Translations under genes and position numbers: made by a program
Shown: positions 37,129-48,267 of the stretch, piece by piece
Numbering within the stretch: the first letter of the stretch is position 1
How the letters are laid out: each line of letters opens with the position of its first letter
From: Mycobacterium sp.
GTDB lineage: Bacteria > Actinomycetota > Actinomycetes > Mycobacteriales > Mycobacteriaceae
Assembly: GCA_025965895.1 (NCBI GenBank)
Contig: JAOPWC010000013.1
Location: 1 to 63,640 of the forward strand
DNA: 63,640 bases
Reading direction: 5' to 3'
The notes under the pieces: generated by a model
What the model saw: the letters and a program-made list of their open reading frames with translations, nothing else
The model's database searches: none
What the model was told of the DNA's origin: nothing

Positions 37129-37143
37129 GAAAGGCGGCCTTTC
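37129..37143. promoter_or_regulatory. Palindrome at the mftA start, possible MftR operator
   Basis: GAAAGGC-G-GCCTTTC, a perfect 7+1+7 inverted repeat touching the mftA ATG and lying in the mftA-mftR divergent gap. It could be the MftR binding site, an RNA hairpin masking the ribosome binding site, or both. No experimental support is visible. Confidence 0.5.
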
Positions 37144-37185
37144 GTGTCCGGATACTCGACAAACGCGGATCGACGCGGCAAGAAT

Positions 37186-37827
37186 ATGGCATCGAGTGCC
37201 GAAATGGAAGGTCCGGTTTTGGTGCAGCCTCGTGCAGGTGGCCGGGTGGGCCGTCGTCGCTCGACGACGCGGCACCACATCACCGACGTCGCGATCGAAC
37301 TTTTCGCTGGCCGCGGCTTCGCTGAGGTCAGCGTCGACGACGTGGCCGAGGCCGCCGGAATCGCCCGCCGCACCCTGTTCCGCTACTACGCGTCCAAAAA
37401 CGCGATCCCGTGGGGTGACTTTGACGCGCACCTGCAGCATCTGCACGACCTGCTCGACCACATGGACCCCGACGTGCCGACGGAGCAGGCCCTGCGTGCC
37501 GCGTTGCTCGCGTTCAACACGTTCGACGAGTCCGAGACCGCGCGGCACCGACTGCGCATGCGCGTCATTCTGAAAACGACCGAACTGCAGGCTTATTCGA
37601 TGACGATGTACGCGGGCTGGCGGGCGGTCATCGCTGATTTCGTGGCCCGGCGCTGCGGCCAGAAATCCGACGGTCTGGTGCCGCAGACCGTCGCATGGAC
37701 GATGCTGGGCGTGGCGCTGTCGGCTTATGAGCAGTGGCTGGCCGACGAATCAGTGTCGTTGACACAGGCGCTCGGAAACGCGTTCGACGTCGTCAGCCCG
37801 GGCCGGCAGCTCCCGGGTCCGCTGTGA
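37186..37827 (+). CDS. mftR: Mycofactocin cluster TetR-family regulator MftR
   Basis: 213 residues from ATG 37186; ATG 37204 (207 residues) is an alternative, and neither has a strong ribosome binding site. The helix-turn-helix segment is [20 protein letters not shown], followed by the very conserved [16 protein letters not shown]. Highly similar to Rv0691c. It is divergent from mftA and represses the cluster; long-chain acyl-CoA has been reported as its ligand in mycobacteria. Confidence 0.92.
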   Translation: MASSAEMEGPVLVQPRAGGRVGRRRSTTRHHITDVAIELFAGRGFAEVSVDDVAEAAGIARRTLFRYYASKNAIPWGDFDAHLQHLHDLLDHMDPDVPTEQALRAALLAFNTFDESETARHRLRMRVILKTTELQAYSMTMYAGWRAVIADFVARRCGQKSDGLVPQTVAWTMLGVALSAYEQWLADESVSLTQALGNAFDVVSPGRQLPGPL

Positions 37828-37903
37828 CCGGCCGGGAGCACGAGGCGCCGAAAAAACGGGCAACGGGTGCCGGAGTCCGGGCCTGCGCAGCGACGATAGG
37901 GGT

Positions 37904-38422
37904 GTGAGCGCCGACCCCGAAAAGCCCGACGCTACCCGGGCGCTGCTCGCGTTGTACGACGATGCAATGCCAGCGGTGTACCGGTACTTCGTGCGACGCT
38001 GCCCGGATCGCGGCACAGCGGAGGATCTGACGTCGGAGACCTTCCTGTCCGCGATGGACAGCGCACGCCGCGACCATCCCGCGGACATCACCGTGCCGTG
38101 GCTGATCGGGGTGGCGCGGCACAAGCTGGCCGACCATTTCCGGCGCCGCCACGACCGGTTCAGCGTGCCGGTCGCGGACCTGCCGGAGCCGAACGATCCG
38201 GCCGACACCTGGGATGCCGAACTCGATCGCCTCGTCGCCGAGAGCACGCTGGCACAGCTGTCCGAGGCGCACCGCGCGGTGTTGACGTTGCGGTACATGG
38301 ACGACTGCTCGGTCGGTGAATGCGCCGAGTTGATCGGTCGCACGTTGCACGCCACCGAGGCCCTGTTGGTGCGAGCGCGCAGGGCTTTCAGAAATCACTA
38401 CCCGGAAGGAGGTACGCGATGA
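37904..38422 (+). CDS. ECF-type RNA polymerase sigma factor
   Basis: 172 residues, GTG start. Region 2 spans ALYDDAMPAVYRYFVRR to LTSETFLSAMDSARR and region 4 contains SEAHRAVLTLRYMDDCSVGE with the DNA-binding helix of AELIGRTLHATEALLVRARR. No adjacent classical anti-sigma gene; instead its stop overlaps (ATGA) a VOC protein. No matching autoregulatory promoter is apparent upstream. It replaces the small conserved genes found after mftR in M. tuberculosis. Confidence 0.9.
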   Translation: MSADPEKPDATRALLALYDDAMPAVYRYFVRRCPDRGTAEDLTSETFLSAMDSARRDHPADITVPWLIGVARHKLADHFRRRHDRFSVPVADLPEPNDPADTWDAELDRLVAESTLAQLSEAHRAVLTLRYMDDCSVGECAELIGRTLHATEALLVRARRAFRNHYPEGGTR

Positions 38423-39705
38423 GCCAGCACGACCCCGTCGATCCGCTGACCGTGCTGCATGCGGACGACCCTCCGGTGCAACCCGATCCGGCATTCGCCG
38501 CGCGGCTGCGTTCGCGGCTGGAGTCGGCCCTTTTGCTGCCCACAGGAACCGAAGGAGTGGAAATGAGCGGAACCTTTGCAGCAATCGCTGAGCTGACCGA
38601 TCCGGCGGTCGCACCGGCGCCACCGCGTCCGGCGGCCCTGCCGTATCTGACAGTCGCCGATGCCCGGTCAGCCATCGCGTGGTACACCGACGCGCTGGGC
38701 GCCGTGTTGATCGGCGAGCCCATCGTCATGGACGACGGCCGCGTCGGCCACGCGGAGATCGCGATCGGCCCTGGGGTGTTGTATCTGGCCGACGAGACCC
38801 CCGAGCTCGGCCTTAAAGCACCCGGCGCGCAGGCAGTTTCGGTCAGCCTGATGCTCCAGGTGCCCGACACCGACGCCGCGCTGTCAAAAGCCCGCCAGCG
38901 CGGCGCCGCCGTACAGCGCGAGATCTACGAGAGCTACGGCAGCCGCAACGCGACGATCATCGACCCGTTCGGCCACCGATGGATGCTCAGCGGCCCCGTG
39001 CAGGGATCTGTCAGCCGCATCCAGCCTGGCGACATCGGATACGTGTCGATCTGGACGCCTGACGCCGACCGCGCCGCCGCGTTCTTCGGCCACGTGCTCG
39101 GGTGGACCTACGACCCGTCCACCCATCAGGTGACCAACACCGCCCAGCCGATCGGGATCTTCGCCGCGGACGATCACACCACGCTGTTCTGCTGCTACGC
39201 CGTCGACGACGTGCAGGCAGCGCGACAGGCGATCCTCGACGCCGGCGGTGAGCCCGGGGAGGCCCGTGAGTTCGACTACGGGTCCGTGCTAGACGCCACC
39301 GACACGCTCGGCACGTCGATGTCAGTCCTCCGGCCCGCCGGCGACCGGCCCCGGCCGAAGCTCAACGGCGCCGGTCCAGGCGAATTGTCCTACGTGACAT
39401 ACGAGGTCGCCGATTCAGCGCAGTTCCGCGAGTTCTACGGCCGGGTGCTGCATTGGAGCTTCGAGCCCGGGCGCATCGACGACGGGTGGCAGATCAACGG
39501 CACCCACCCGATGGCCGGCGTGGCAGGAGGAAGCGACCGGCCTGGGGTCGTCCCGATGTGGACCGTCGCGGATATCCACGACGCGGTCACCCGGGTGCAC
39601 GAGGCCGGCGGCACCGTCATCCAGGAGCCGTCGACACAGCCGTACGGGCAGACGGCCGAGTGCACCGACGACCAGGGCGGCCGCTTCTATCTCGGCCAGT
39701 TCTGA
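38419..39705 (+). CDS. Multi-domain VOC (glyoxalase/bleomycin-resistance fold) protein coupled to the ECF sigma factor
   Basis: 428 residues, ATG with GGAAGGAGG upstream. After a 60-residue N-terminal segment (DPLTVLHADDPPVQPDPAFA, then a helix of ArgLeu repeats) come three VOC-type modules, at about 68-195, 205-310 and 320-428. Signatures are PYLTVADARSAIAWYTDALG, GYVSIWTPDADRAAAFFGHV and SYVTYEVADSAQFREFYG. VOC folds bind metals or small molecules for glyoxalase, dioxygenase or binding roles. Tight coupling to the sigma factor suggests it may sense a ligand and control it through the N-terminal segment; that is inference. Confidence 0.85.
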   Translation: MSQHDPVDPLTVLHADDPPVQPDPAFAARLRSRLESALLLPTGTEGVEMSGTFAAIAELTDPAVAPAPPRPAALPYLTVADARSAIAWYTDALGAVLIGEPIVMDDGRVGHAEIAIGPGVLYLADETPELGLKAPGAQAVSVSLMLQVPDTDAALSKARQRGAAVQREIYESYGSRNATIIDPFGHRWMLSGPVQGSVSRIQPGDIGYVSIWTPDADRAAAFFGHVLGWTYDPSTHQVTNTAQPIGIFAADDHTTLFCCYAVDDVQAARQAILDAGGEPGEAREFDYGSVLDATDTLGTSMSVLRPAGDRPRPKLNGAGPGELSYVTYEVADSAQFREFYGRVLHWSFEPGRIDDGWQINGTHPMAGVAGGSDRPGVVPMWTVADIHDAVTRVHEAGGTVIQEPSTQPYGQTAECTDDQGGRFYLGQF

Positions 39706-39750
39706 CCGTCCCCATCGCGAGCCGCGGGTGCGGTGGGCGCTGCGGCGAGG

Positions 39751-40938
39751 TCAGCCCAATACGTCGCTGATCGCCGCGCCGGCGGCGATCTTGGCCCGGG
39801 TCTTCATCACCTGGCCCGGCATTCCGCCGCCCACCACGCCGGCCACCACGCCGTCGCGTTCGTAATAGGCGAGGAACTTGCGGCCATCGTCGGTGACCAG
39901 GTGCACGATGTCGTCGGCTGCCGGCTCGCCAAGGCACTGGATTTTCACGTCGTACTGGTCGCTCCAGAAGTAGGGCACCACAACGACATCGGATGACATC
40001 TCCTGGCCGAGCAGCGACGGCACCAACACCCGCGCCTGCTCGGCCACGTTGCTCCAATGCTCGACCCGTGCCTGGTGCCCGGTGGCGTTTTGCCAGGACG
40101 CCACGTCGCCGAGGGCCCAGACATGCGGTGCGCTGGTGCGGCCGACGCGGTCGCACACCACGCCGTTGTCCACCTTGACCCCGCTACCCTCCAGCCACGC
40201 GGTGTTCGGCCGCGATCCGATGCCGATCACCACCAGGTCGGTATCGAGCTCGGTGCCGTCAGCGAGGACGACCTTCTCCACCCGGTCCCCGCCCGTGACG
40301 GCCTCGACCCCCACACCCGTGCGCACGTCCACGCCCTCGGACCTGTGCAGCCGGGCCACCAGCGAACCGATCTGCTCACCGAGCACCGCGGCAAGCGGCG
40401 TGGGCAGCGGCTCCACGAGCACCACGCCGACCCCGAGGCCGCGCAGGCTCGCGGCCACCTCGCATCCGATGAACCCGGCACCGATGACGACCGCGCGGCG
40501 CGCCGAGACGGCCTCGCCGCGCAGCGCCATGCTCTCGTCGAACGACCGCAGCACGTGGATGCCCCGCAGGTCGGGAAATGACGGGATCCGGCGCGGCACA
40601 AGACCGGTCGCGACGACTGCTTCGTCGTACTCCAGAACCGTGCCGTTCGCCAGTGTCGCGGTCTGCTTGGCGGTTTCCAGCGTCTTCACCGCCGAGCCGA
40701 GCAGCAGCGTGATGTCGTTGTCGTCGTAGAAGTCTCTCGGCTTGAGCGTGACATCGTCGAGTTCGCTGCGCAGCACCTGCTTGGACAGCGGCGGCCGGTC
40801 GTAAGGCAGATGCACCTCATCGCTGACGATCGTGATCGACCCGTCGCAACCGGCACGCCGAAGCTGTTCAGCGGTGCGCGCCGCCGCCAGTCCCCCGCCG
40901 ATGATGACGATGCGTTTGGTCACTAAGGCTTCATACAC
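39751..40938 (-). CDS. FAD-dependent NAD(P)H:ferredoxin reductase-like oxidoreductase
   Basis: 395 residues. FAD-binding RIVIIGGGLAAARTAEQLR near the start, NAD(P)H-binding VVIGAGFIGCEVAASLRGLG in the middle, and the FAD-binding APHVWALGDVASW towards the end. The family reduces ferredoxins for P450 or dioxygenase systems; the M. tuberculosis counterpart in this place is Rv0688. It could serve the P450 at 27095, but no ferredoxin gene is next to it. Confidence 0.88.
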   Translation of the reverse strand: MYEALVTKRIVIIGGGLAAARTAEQLRRAGCDGSITIVSDEVHLPYDRPPLSKQVLRSELDDVTLKPRDFYDDNDITLLLGSAVKTLETAKQTATLANGTVLEYDEAVVATGLVPRRIPSFPDLRGIHVLRSFDESMALRGEAVSARRAVVIGAGFIGCEVAASLRGLGVGVVLVEPLPTPLAAVLGEQIGSLVARLHRSEGVDVRTGVGVEAVTGGDRVEKVVLADGTELDTDLVVIGIGSRPNTAWLEGSGVKVDNGVVCDRVGRTSAPHVWALGDVASWQNATGHQARVEHWSNVAEQARVLVPSLLGQEMSSDVVVVPYFWSDQYDVKIQCLGEPAADDIVHLVTDDGRKFLAYYERDGVVAGVVGGGMPGQVMKTRAKIAAGAAISDVLG

Positions 40939-40964
40939 GATTCCGCCGCGCCGGTGTAGCCGCC

Positions 40965-41411
40965 CTACGGGCGCGTGCGCTCGATGAGGTTCGACAGCAC
41001 GACGATGCTCTCACTTCGCTCGATGTCGGCGCTCGACCGGATGCGCTCCAGCGCCCTCTCCAGGTGCTGCATGTTGCGGGCGAGGACGTGCAGGATCGCG
41101 TCGGATGTGCCCGTGACGGTGGCGGCGCTGACCACCTCGGGGATGTCGACCCATGCCGCCCGAAGTTGGTCGGGTGCGATGGTGCCGTGGCAGAACACCT
41201 GTACGTAGGCTTCGGTATTCCAGCCGAGGGCGTTGCGGTCGACGACGGTGGTGAAGCCCTTGATCACGCCGTTGTCGAGCATCCGGTCCACCCGCCTCTT
41301 CACGGCCGGCGCCGACAAGTTCACCTTCTTCCCGATCTCGGCGAAAGTCGCCCGCGCGTGCCTGCCCAGCTCGGCGAGGATGCGCTCGTCGGTCTCATCC
41401 AGGCGGTCCAC
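40965..41411 (-). CDS. Lrp/AsnC-family transcriptional regulator
   Basis: 148 residues. N-terminal helix-turn-helix RHARATFAEIGKKVNLSAPAV, C-terminal RAM ligand-binding domain from about residue 65. Divergent from the amidinohydrolase-rocD pair, with an AT-rich gap holding a CGCAAT-N12-ATTGCG inverted repeat. M. tuberculosis has the same trio elsewhere (Rv2321c-Rv2324), supporting a role as amino-acid-responsive activator of ornithine/arginine use. Confidence 0.9.
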   Translation of the reverse strand: MDRLDETDERILAELGRHARATFAEIGKKVNLSAPAVKRRVDRMLDNGVIKGFTTVVDRNALGWNTEAYVQVFCHGTIAPDQLRAAWVDIPEVVSAATVTGTSDAILHVLARNMQHLERALERIRSSADIERSESIVVLSNLIERTRP

Positions 41412-41484
41412 GACACCCCTTCCCGTTCGCGCCGCAACAGATCACTACTGTACTGGCACTGATGCAACTTATTATCGCTGTTTA

Positions 41485-41508
41485 CGCAATGAGTACCGAT
41501 TGATTGCG
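41485..41508. promoter_or_regulatory. Candidate Lrp/AsnC binding site
   Basis: CGCAAT (41485-41490) and ATTGCG (41503-41508) form an inverted repeat with a 12-base spacer in the divergent gap. The surrounding sequence is unusually AT-rich for this genome, as expected for an Lrp-bent promoter. Confidence 0.45.
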
Positions 41509-41534
41509 CGAAGAGCCGAATATATCGTCTGTTT

Positions 41535-42404
41535 ATGGTGGATTACCGTGTCGGCGCCTCGGCCGCCCCGGCGTGGCAAGACGCCGCATCGCACACGTGC
41601 AGTCGCGCGCCGCGGACGCGCCGGTACGCGATGACCCCACCGGACTTCTTCGCTGTCGATTACGCGATCAACCCGTGGATGGACGTCACCACACCCGTCG
41701 ACGTCCACGCCGCACGCCAGCAGTGGAATCGGCTCTACCACACCTATCTGCAGCTGGGTCACAGCGTCGACCTCGTCGAGCCCATGCCCGGGCTGCCCGA
41801 CATGGTGTACGCAGCCAACGGCGGACTGATCGTGGACCACACCGCCGTCGTCGCCCGGTTCCGGTTCTCCGAGCGGGCCGCGGAGTCGGTCGCGTACGCC
41901 AAGTGGATGTCCTCGCTGGGGTACCGCCCCACGCACACCCGCCATGTCAACGAGGGCCAGGGTGATCTGCTGGTGGCCGGTGAAATGGTGTTGGCGGCCT
42001 ATGGTTTTCGCACCGACGCTCGAGCGCACGCCGAGATTGCGAGAGCCCTGCGGATGCCGGTGATCTCGTTGGAACTGGTGGACCCCCGCTTCTATCACCT
42101 CGACACCGCCCTGGCCATCCTTGACGACCACACGATCGCGTACTACCCGCCGGCCTTTGGTGCCGCGGCCCGGGCACAATTGCGGGCGCTGTTTCCCGAC
42201 GCGATCGTGGTCGGCAGCACCGACGCTCATGTCCTCGGGCTGAACGCCGTGTCCGACGGCTTGCACGTTGTCCATCCGGCCGCAGCAACTGGTTTCGCGT
42301 CGCAGCTCCGCGACGCCGGCTTCGAGCCGGTCGGCGTCGACATGTCCGAGCTGCTCAAGGGCGGCGGTTCCGTCAAGTGCTGCACGTTGGAGGTACACCC
42401 GTGA
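41535..42404 (+). CDS. Dimethylarginine dimethylaminohydrolase / amidinotransferase family enzyme
   Basis: 289 residues. The guanidine-modifying fold is indicated by PDMVYAANGGLIVD (substrate loop), EGQGDLLVAG, the catalytic His in RFYHLDTALAIL, and the C-terminal nucleophile Cys in GGSVKCCTLEV. Family members hydrolyse arginine or methylarginines to citrulline or ornithine derivatives. The stop overlaps the rocD GTG by four bases, so its product likely feeds ornithine aminotransferase. Exact substrate not provable from sequence. Confidence 0.87.
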   Translation: MVDYRVGASAAPAWQDAASHTCSRAPRTRRYAMTPPDFFAVDYAINPWMDVTTPVDVHAARQQWNRLYHTYLQLGHSVDLVEPMPGLPDMVYAANGGLIVDHTAVVARFRFSERAAESVAYAKWMSSLGYRPTHTRHVNEGQGDLLVAGEMVLAAYGFRTDARAHAEIARALRMPVISLELVDPRFYHLDTALAILDDHTIAYYPPAFGAAARAQLRALFPDAIVVGSTDAHVLGLNAVSDGLHVVHPAAATGFASQLRDAGFEPVGVDMSELLKGGGSVKCCTLEVHP

Positions 42405-43648
42405 CGATCCTCGACGGCCCGGCGTCGGCCCCGGTGACCTCCGGCGGAACGGACACCGCGATCGCCATGGCCGAAAAGCATGCCGCCCGCAACTATTCAC
42501 CACTGCCCGTGGTGGCTGCCAGTGCCGAGGGTGCGTGGATCACCGACGTCGACGGGCGGCGCTACCTCGACTGCCTCGCCGCTTACTCTGCGGTCAACTT
42601 CGGGCACCGGCACCCGGAGATCACCGCGACGGCGCACGCTCAACTCGACACCGTGACACTGGTGAGCCGCGCATTCCACTCCGACCGTCTGGGGCCGTTC
42701 TGCGCGGCGCTTGCCCACCTTTGCGGGAAAGACACGGTGCTGCCGATGAACTCGGGCGCCGAGGCGGTGGAAAGCGGTATCAAAGTCGCCCGCAAGTGGG
42801 GCAGCGAGGTCAAGGGCGTCGGCGCCGGCCGTGCCAACATCGTGGTGACGGACAACAACTTTCACGGCCGCACAATCAGCATCGTCAGCTTCTCGTCCGA
42901 CCCCGTCGCGCGCGGCGGCTTCGGACCCTTCACTCCGGGATTTCGCTCAGTGCCGTTCGGCGACGCCGCAGCAGTTGCTCAGGCGATCGACGACGAAACG
43001 GTCGCGGTGCTGCTGGAGCCGATCCAGGGCGAAGCGGGCATCGTCGTTCCCCCCGCCGACTACCTGCCGGCAGTGCGGGCGCTGTGTAGCGAGCACAACG
43101 TGCTGATGATCGCCGACGAGATCCAGTCGGGGCTGGCCCGCACGGGCTACACCTTCGCCTGCGACCACTGGGGTGTTGTGCCGGACGTCTATCTGTTGGG
43201 CAAAGCCCTCGGCGGTGGCGTGGTTCCGCTGTCAGCGGTGGTCGCCGACCGGCGGATTCTCGGCGTGCTGCGTCCCGGGGAGCACGGGTCGACGTTCGGC
43301 GGCAACCCGTTGGCCGCCGCAATCGGCACGACGGTCGTCGCCATGCTCGAGCGCGGCGAATTCCAATCCCGCTCGGCGGAATTGGGCGCGCACCTGCACC
43401 AGCGTCTGTGCGGACTGATCGGAGACGGTGTGCTGCAGGTACGAGGGCTCGGGTTGTGGGCCGGCGTCGATATCGACCCCGCGCTGGCCACCGGGAAGGA
43501 GATGGGCGTGCGGCTGGCGGCGCGCGGCGTGCTGGTGAAGGATACGCACCGCTCGACACTGCGCGTTGCACCTCCGCTGGTGATCACCCGGCAAGAGATC
43601 GACTGGGCGGTTGACCAATTCGCCGCGGTGCTCAGCGCGGGAGGCTGA
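42401..43648 (+). CDS. rocD: Ornithine aminotransferase
   Basis: 415 residues from GTG 42401 with TTGGAGG eight bases upstream. Class III PLP aminotransferase: Lys in YLLGKALGGGVVPLS binds PLP, and EPIQGEAGIVVPP plus MIADEIQSGLARTG are typical. Converts ornithine and 2-oxoglutarate to glutamate semialdehyde and glutamate. In M. tuberculosis H37Rv the homologous gene is split (rocD1/rocD2); here it is intact. Confidence 0.93.
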   Translation: MTILDGPASAPVTSGGTDTAIAMAEKHAARNYSPLPVVAASAEGAWITDVDGRRYLDCLAAYSAVNFGHRHPEITATAHAQLDTVTLVSRAFHSDRLGPFCAALAHLCGKDTVLPMNSGAEAVESGIKVARKWGSEVKGVGAGRANIVVTDNNFHGRTISIVSFSSDPVARGGFGPFTPGFRSVPFGDAAAVAQAIDDETVAVLLEPIQGEAGIVVPPADYLPAVRALCSEHNVLMIADEIQSGLARTGYTFACDHWGVVPDVYLLGKALGGGVVPLSAVVADRRILGVLRPGEHGSTFGGNPLAAAIGTTVVAMLERGEFQSRSAELGAHLHQRLCGLIGDGVLQVRGLGLWAGVDIDPALATGKEMGVRLAARGVLVKDTHRSTLRVAPPLVITRQEIDWAVDQFAAVLSAGG

Positions 43649-43729
43649 TCATCGGCTGATCTCGCGACGGCACAGCAGCCACACTGGCCACGCCAGCACC
43701 GCCAACCTCGCATGCGGCGAGTCGAAAAA

Positions 43730-43751
43730 GTGATAGCGCATGCGATATCAC
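43730..43751. promoter_or_regulatory. 22-bp imperfect palindrome between rocD and SDR genes
   Basis: Arms GTGATA and TATCAC enclose the self-complementary CGCATGCG, with a single mismatched pair. It lies between two convergent genes, so it is more likely a transcript hairpin than an operator; there is no U-run. Confidence 0.45.
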
Positions 43752-43811
43752 TTCTGATTGGCGGCATCAACCCCTCAGACAAACCCGCAGCACCGGTAAT
43801 TCAGCGGGCTC

Positions 43812-44681
<870 letters not shown>

Positions 44682-44756
44682 CTACTGCCGAACAGGCTAG
44701 CAGCGGAACTGGAACGTGTTCTCGGCCCGGCCGGACGCCGGGCGGTTCATTGCCGT

Positions 44757-45623
44757 TCAGATCTGGGAGATGATCTGCTGCCGTTTCGCGGTGTACTCGG
44801 AATCCGAGATCGCTCCGGTGGCGCGCAGTGTCTCCAACTCCTGCAGCCGCTGCGCGATCGACGGCTCGGGCGGTGTGAGAACCGTTGACGCGGCCACCGG
44901 CGCGCCCGCGGAAGCCGGCATCGCCTGTGCTACGGGCGTCGGTTCCGCCTGCGCCTGCTGGGCCGCGGCGCGCCGGACCACAGCCTGGACCTGTTGGCGC
45001 ACCACCGGATTCGAGCGCAGGTCGGCCACCCCGTTTGCCGGGAGGTTGTTGGCTTTGAGAATCTGCAGAATCTCCATCAGCGGTCCGGCTTGCCCGCTCA
45101 GGTCGTAAGTCTTGTTGTCCTCGGCGATCGTGAACTGGGCAGGCACTAGCCCGTTGACCAACGCACTTCGCTCCCAGTCGATCTGGTACTGGTTGGTGGT
45201 GGAATCCACAAGGACCACCAGCTTGCGCGCACCGAAGTTGCCCATCCGCGTGACGCTGGCGATCACACGGTCCTGGCTGTCAAACGGCGTGATGCCCGGA
45301 CCTTCGATGTGAAGATTCAGCTTGATCAGTGGTTGGTCGTTGATGCGCGTGCCGGTCTCGCTCATAGCCATGATCTGCGCCAGCGCCAGTACGCCGGTCT
45401 GCTCGAGTGCCTTCGACTTCGCGGCGGACTTCGCACTGTAGTTGGCCAGCGCCAGCGCGATCAGCACATCGGCGGCGGTGATCAGCAGGCCGACGAAGAA
45501 CATCCACTGGATGTAGTGGCGACTCGTCGGCCCGAGCGCGAAATAGACAATCAGGAAGATGGGACCGACCAGGCCGCCGCAGAGCAGGACCATGAGTTGG
45601 GCCTTCAGGTATCGCAAAAACAT
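44757..45623 (-). CDS. Membrane protein with C-terminal SHOCT domain
   Basis: 288 residues. Two hydrophobic segments at about 8-30 and 37-62 anchor it; AGGAGC precedes the ATG. A soluble middle domain follows (LNLHIEGPGITPFDS, NQYQIDWERSALVNG), then a Pro/Ala linker. The last 35 residues, IAQRLQELETLRATGAISD onward, form a SHOCT domain, a short helical oligomerisation module. Function unknown. Confidence 0.85.
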   Translation of the reverse strand: MFLRYLKAQLMVLLCGGLVGPIFLIVYFALGPTSRHYIQWMFFVGLLITAADVLIALALANYSAKSAAKSKALEQTGVLALAQIMAMSETGTRINDQPLIKLNLHIEGPGITPFDSQDRVIASVTRMGNFGARKLVVLVDSTTNQYQIDWERSALVNGLVPAQFTIAEDNKTYDLSGQAGPLMEILQILKANNLPANGVADLRSNPVVRQQVQAVVRRAAAQQAQAEPTPVAQAMPASAGAPVAASTVLTPPEPSIAQRLQELETLRATGAISDSEYTAKRQQIISQI

Positions 45624-45744
45624 GTGACATGCTCCTCGGACAACCGGGCCCCCGTCGGGTGTCAGATTAGCCCGAAAGTGGGGTCGGTTCGGGCGGGACT
45701 TTGAAAACTTGTCGTTGCCCTCGGCAAACGGTTCCCCAGCGGTG

Positions 45745-46927
45745 ATGGCAGCGCACTATTGTCGGGCCGCGATATGGACTGGGAGGTCTTTGCGTCCCCG
45801 ATGGGTCCTGACGGCGGTGTCGACCGCCCTGTTCTGCGTCCAGATCGACTATTTCGCCATGAATCTGGCACTGCCACACATGGCCGTGAATCTGGGTGGC
45901 GATGCGGCCGAGATGCAGTGGGTCATCAGCGTCTACATGCCGGCGCTGGGCGCGTTCATGGTCCCGGCCGGCCGAATCGGCGACATCTTCGGGCGCCGCC
46001 GCACGTTGCTCACCGGTATCGCTGTTCGGCGTGGCGTCGGTGCTCCGCGCGATTGTACCGTCCCGGGGACGGTCATCGGATCCCGGGCATTGCAAAGGGC
46101 GCGGCGCCGCGCTGATCTTCCCGGTATCAGTCAGTGTGCTGACGAATGCGTTCCCGCCGCAGCGATCAAGCCACGCGATCGGATTGGCCTATGGCATAGC
46201 AGGATTGGGCAACGCAGCCGGTCCGCTGATCGGCGGCCTTTGGACCGAGACACTCGGTTGGCGCTCAATCTTCTGGCTCAACGTTCCACTCTCCGTGATC
46301 TCGTTGATGATCCGTGCCGTCAGCATAGGCGAGTCTCGCGACAGCCGGCGACGATCGTCGCGTTTATCACCTCGATCCTGTTGCTGACAGCGTTTGTCGC
46401 CGTGGAGCGCAGTGTGCGTTGGCCTTTGGTCGACATCACCCTGGCCCGGAACCCAAGTTCAGCGTCCGGGTCGTCGCCGGCACCGTGGCGAACGTCGCGA
46501 TCTTCTTGTCCACCATGTATCTGCAGCAGGTGCGCGGCCTGGCCCCGTTGGCGGCCGGCCTGGCGTTCCTCGGTCCGTCCGTAGGCGCTGCCGATGGCGG
46601 GGCGCTGGCGGGGCGCCGTCGGGGCGGCTGGCGTCGCGCCCATCGCCGATGCTCGTCATGGGTGTCACCGCTGTGGCGGCAGCGGTAGCGCTCGCCATGC
46701 TTTCGCGGTCGCACGCCTGGGTTCTGTACCTGACCGCCCTGACCGCATGCGGCTTCACGTTGGGGCTGGTTTACGCGTTCACGACGGTCGCTAATCAAGC
46801 GGTCGTTTCACCGCAGCGTGCGGGATTCTCCAAAGGTGGCGCAATCGACGTCATCCGTCTTCCTCGCCGCGGGTCTGCTCCCTGCCGGTGCGGCGGTGCT
46901 GTTCATCGCCAGACTGCACAGGGCTGA
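45745..46927 (+). pseudogene. Decayed MFS drug-efflux transporter with several frameshifts
   Basis: Pieces of one DHA2-type transporter appear in order but in changing frames. VLTAVSTALFCVQIDYFAMN to AGRIGDIFGRRRTLLTG are in the first frame; then PVSVSVLTNAFPPQ to LGWRSIFWLNVPLSV in another near 46030. TIVAFITSILLLTAFVA follows after about 46340, VRVVAGTVANVAIFLSTMYL after about 46450, and MLVMGVTAVAAAVALAMLS after about 46630. A last hydrophobic piece (FLAAGLLPAGAAVLF) continues in yet another frame to 46975. At least four, probably five, frameshifts make a functional product impossible unless they are sequencing errors. Confidence 0.85.
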
Positions 46928-46946
46928 CAGCGCCCCTGACGCCGCG

Positions 46947-46990
46947 TACGCAAGCGGCGCCCACCCTCAGGGGTGAGCGCCGCTTGTGCG
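46947..46990 (-). terminator. Hairpin terminator after tuf
   Basis: AAGCGGCGC (46951-46959) pairs with 46976-46984. An inner CACCC-TCAG-GGGTG stem lies in the loop, and an outer ACGC/GCGT pair (46947-46950 with 46987-46990) extends it across a two-base bulge. It starts 12 bases beyond the tuf stop; no U-run. Confidence 0.85.
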
Positions 46991-47001
46991 TATCGCTCAG
47001 A

Positions 47002-48192
<1,191 letters not shown>

Positions 48193-48267
48193 TGTGTTGT
48201 CCTCCTGGACTTCTGTTGGTGCCTGTTAAAGCAGTGTTGATCTTTTCAGTTGTGTGTTGTCGCGATA

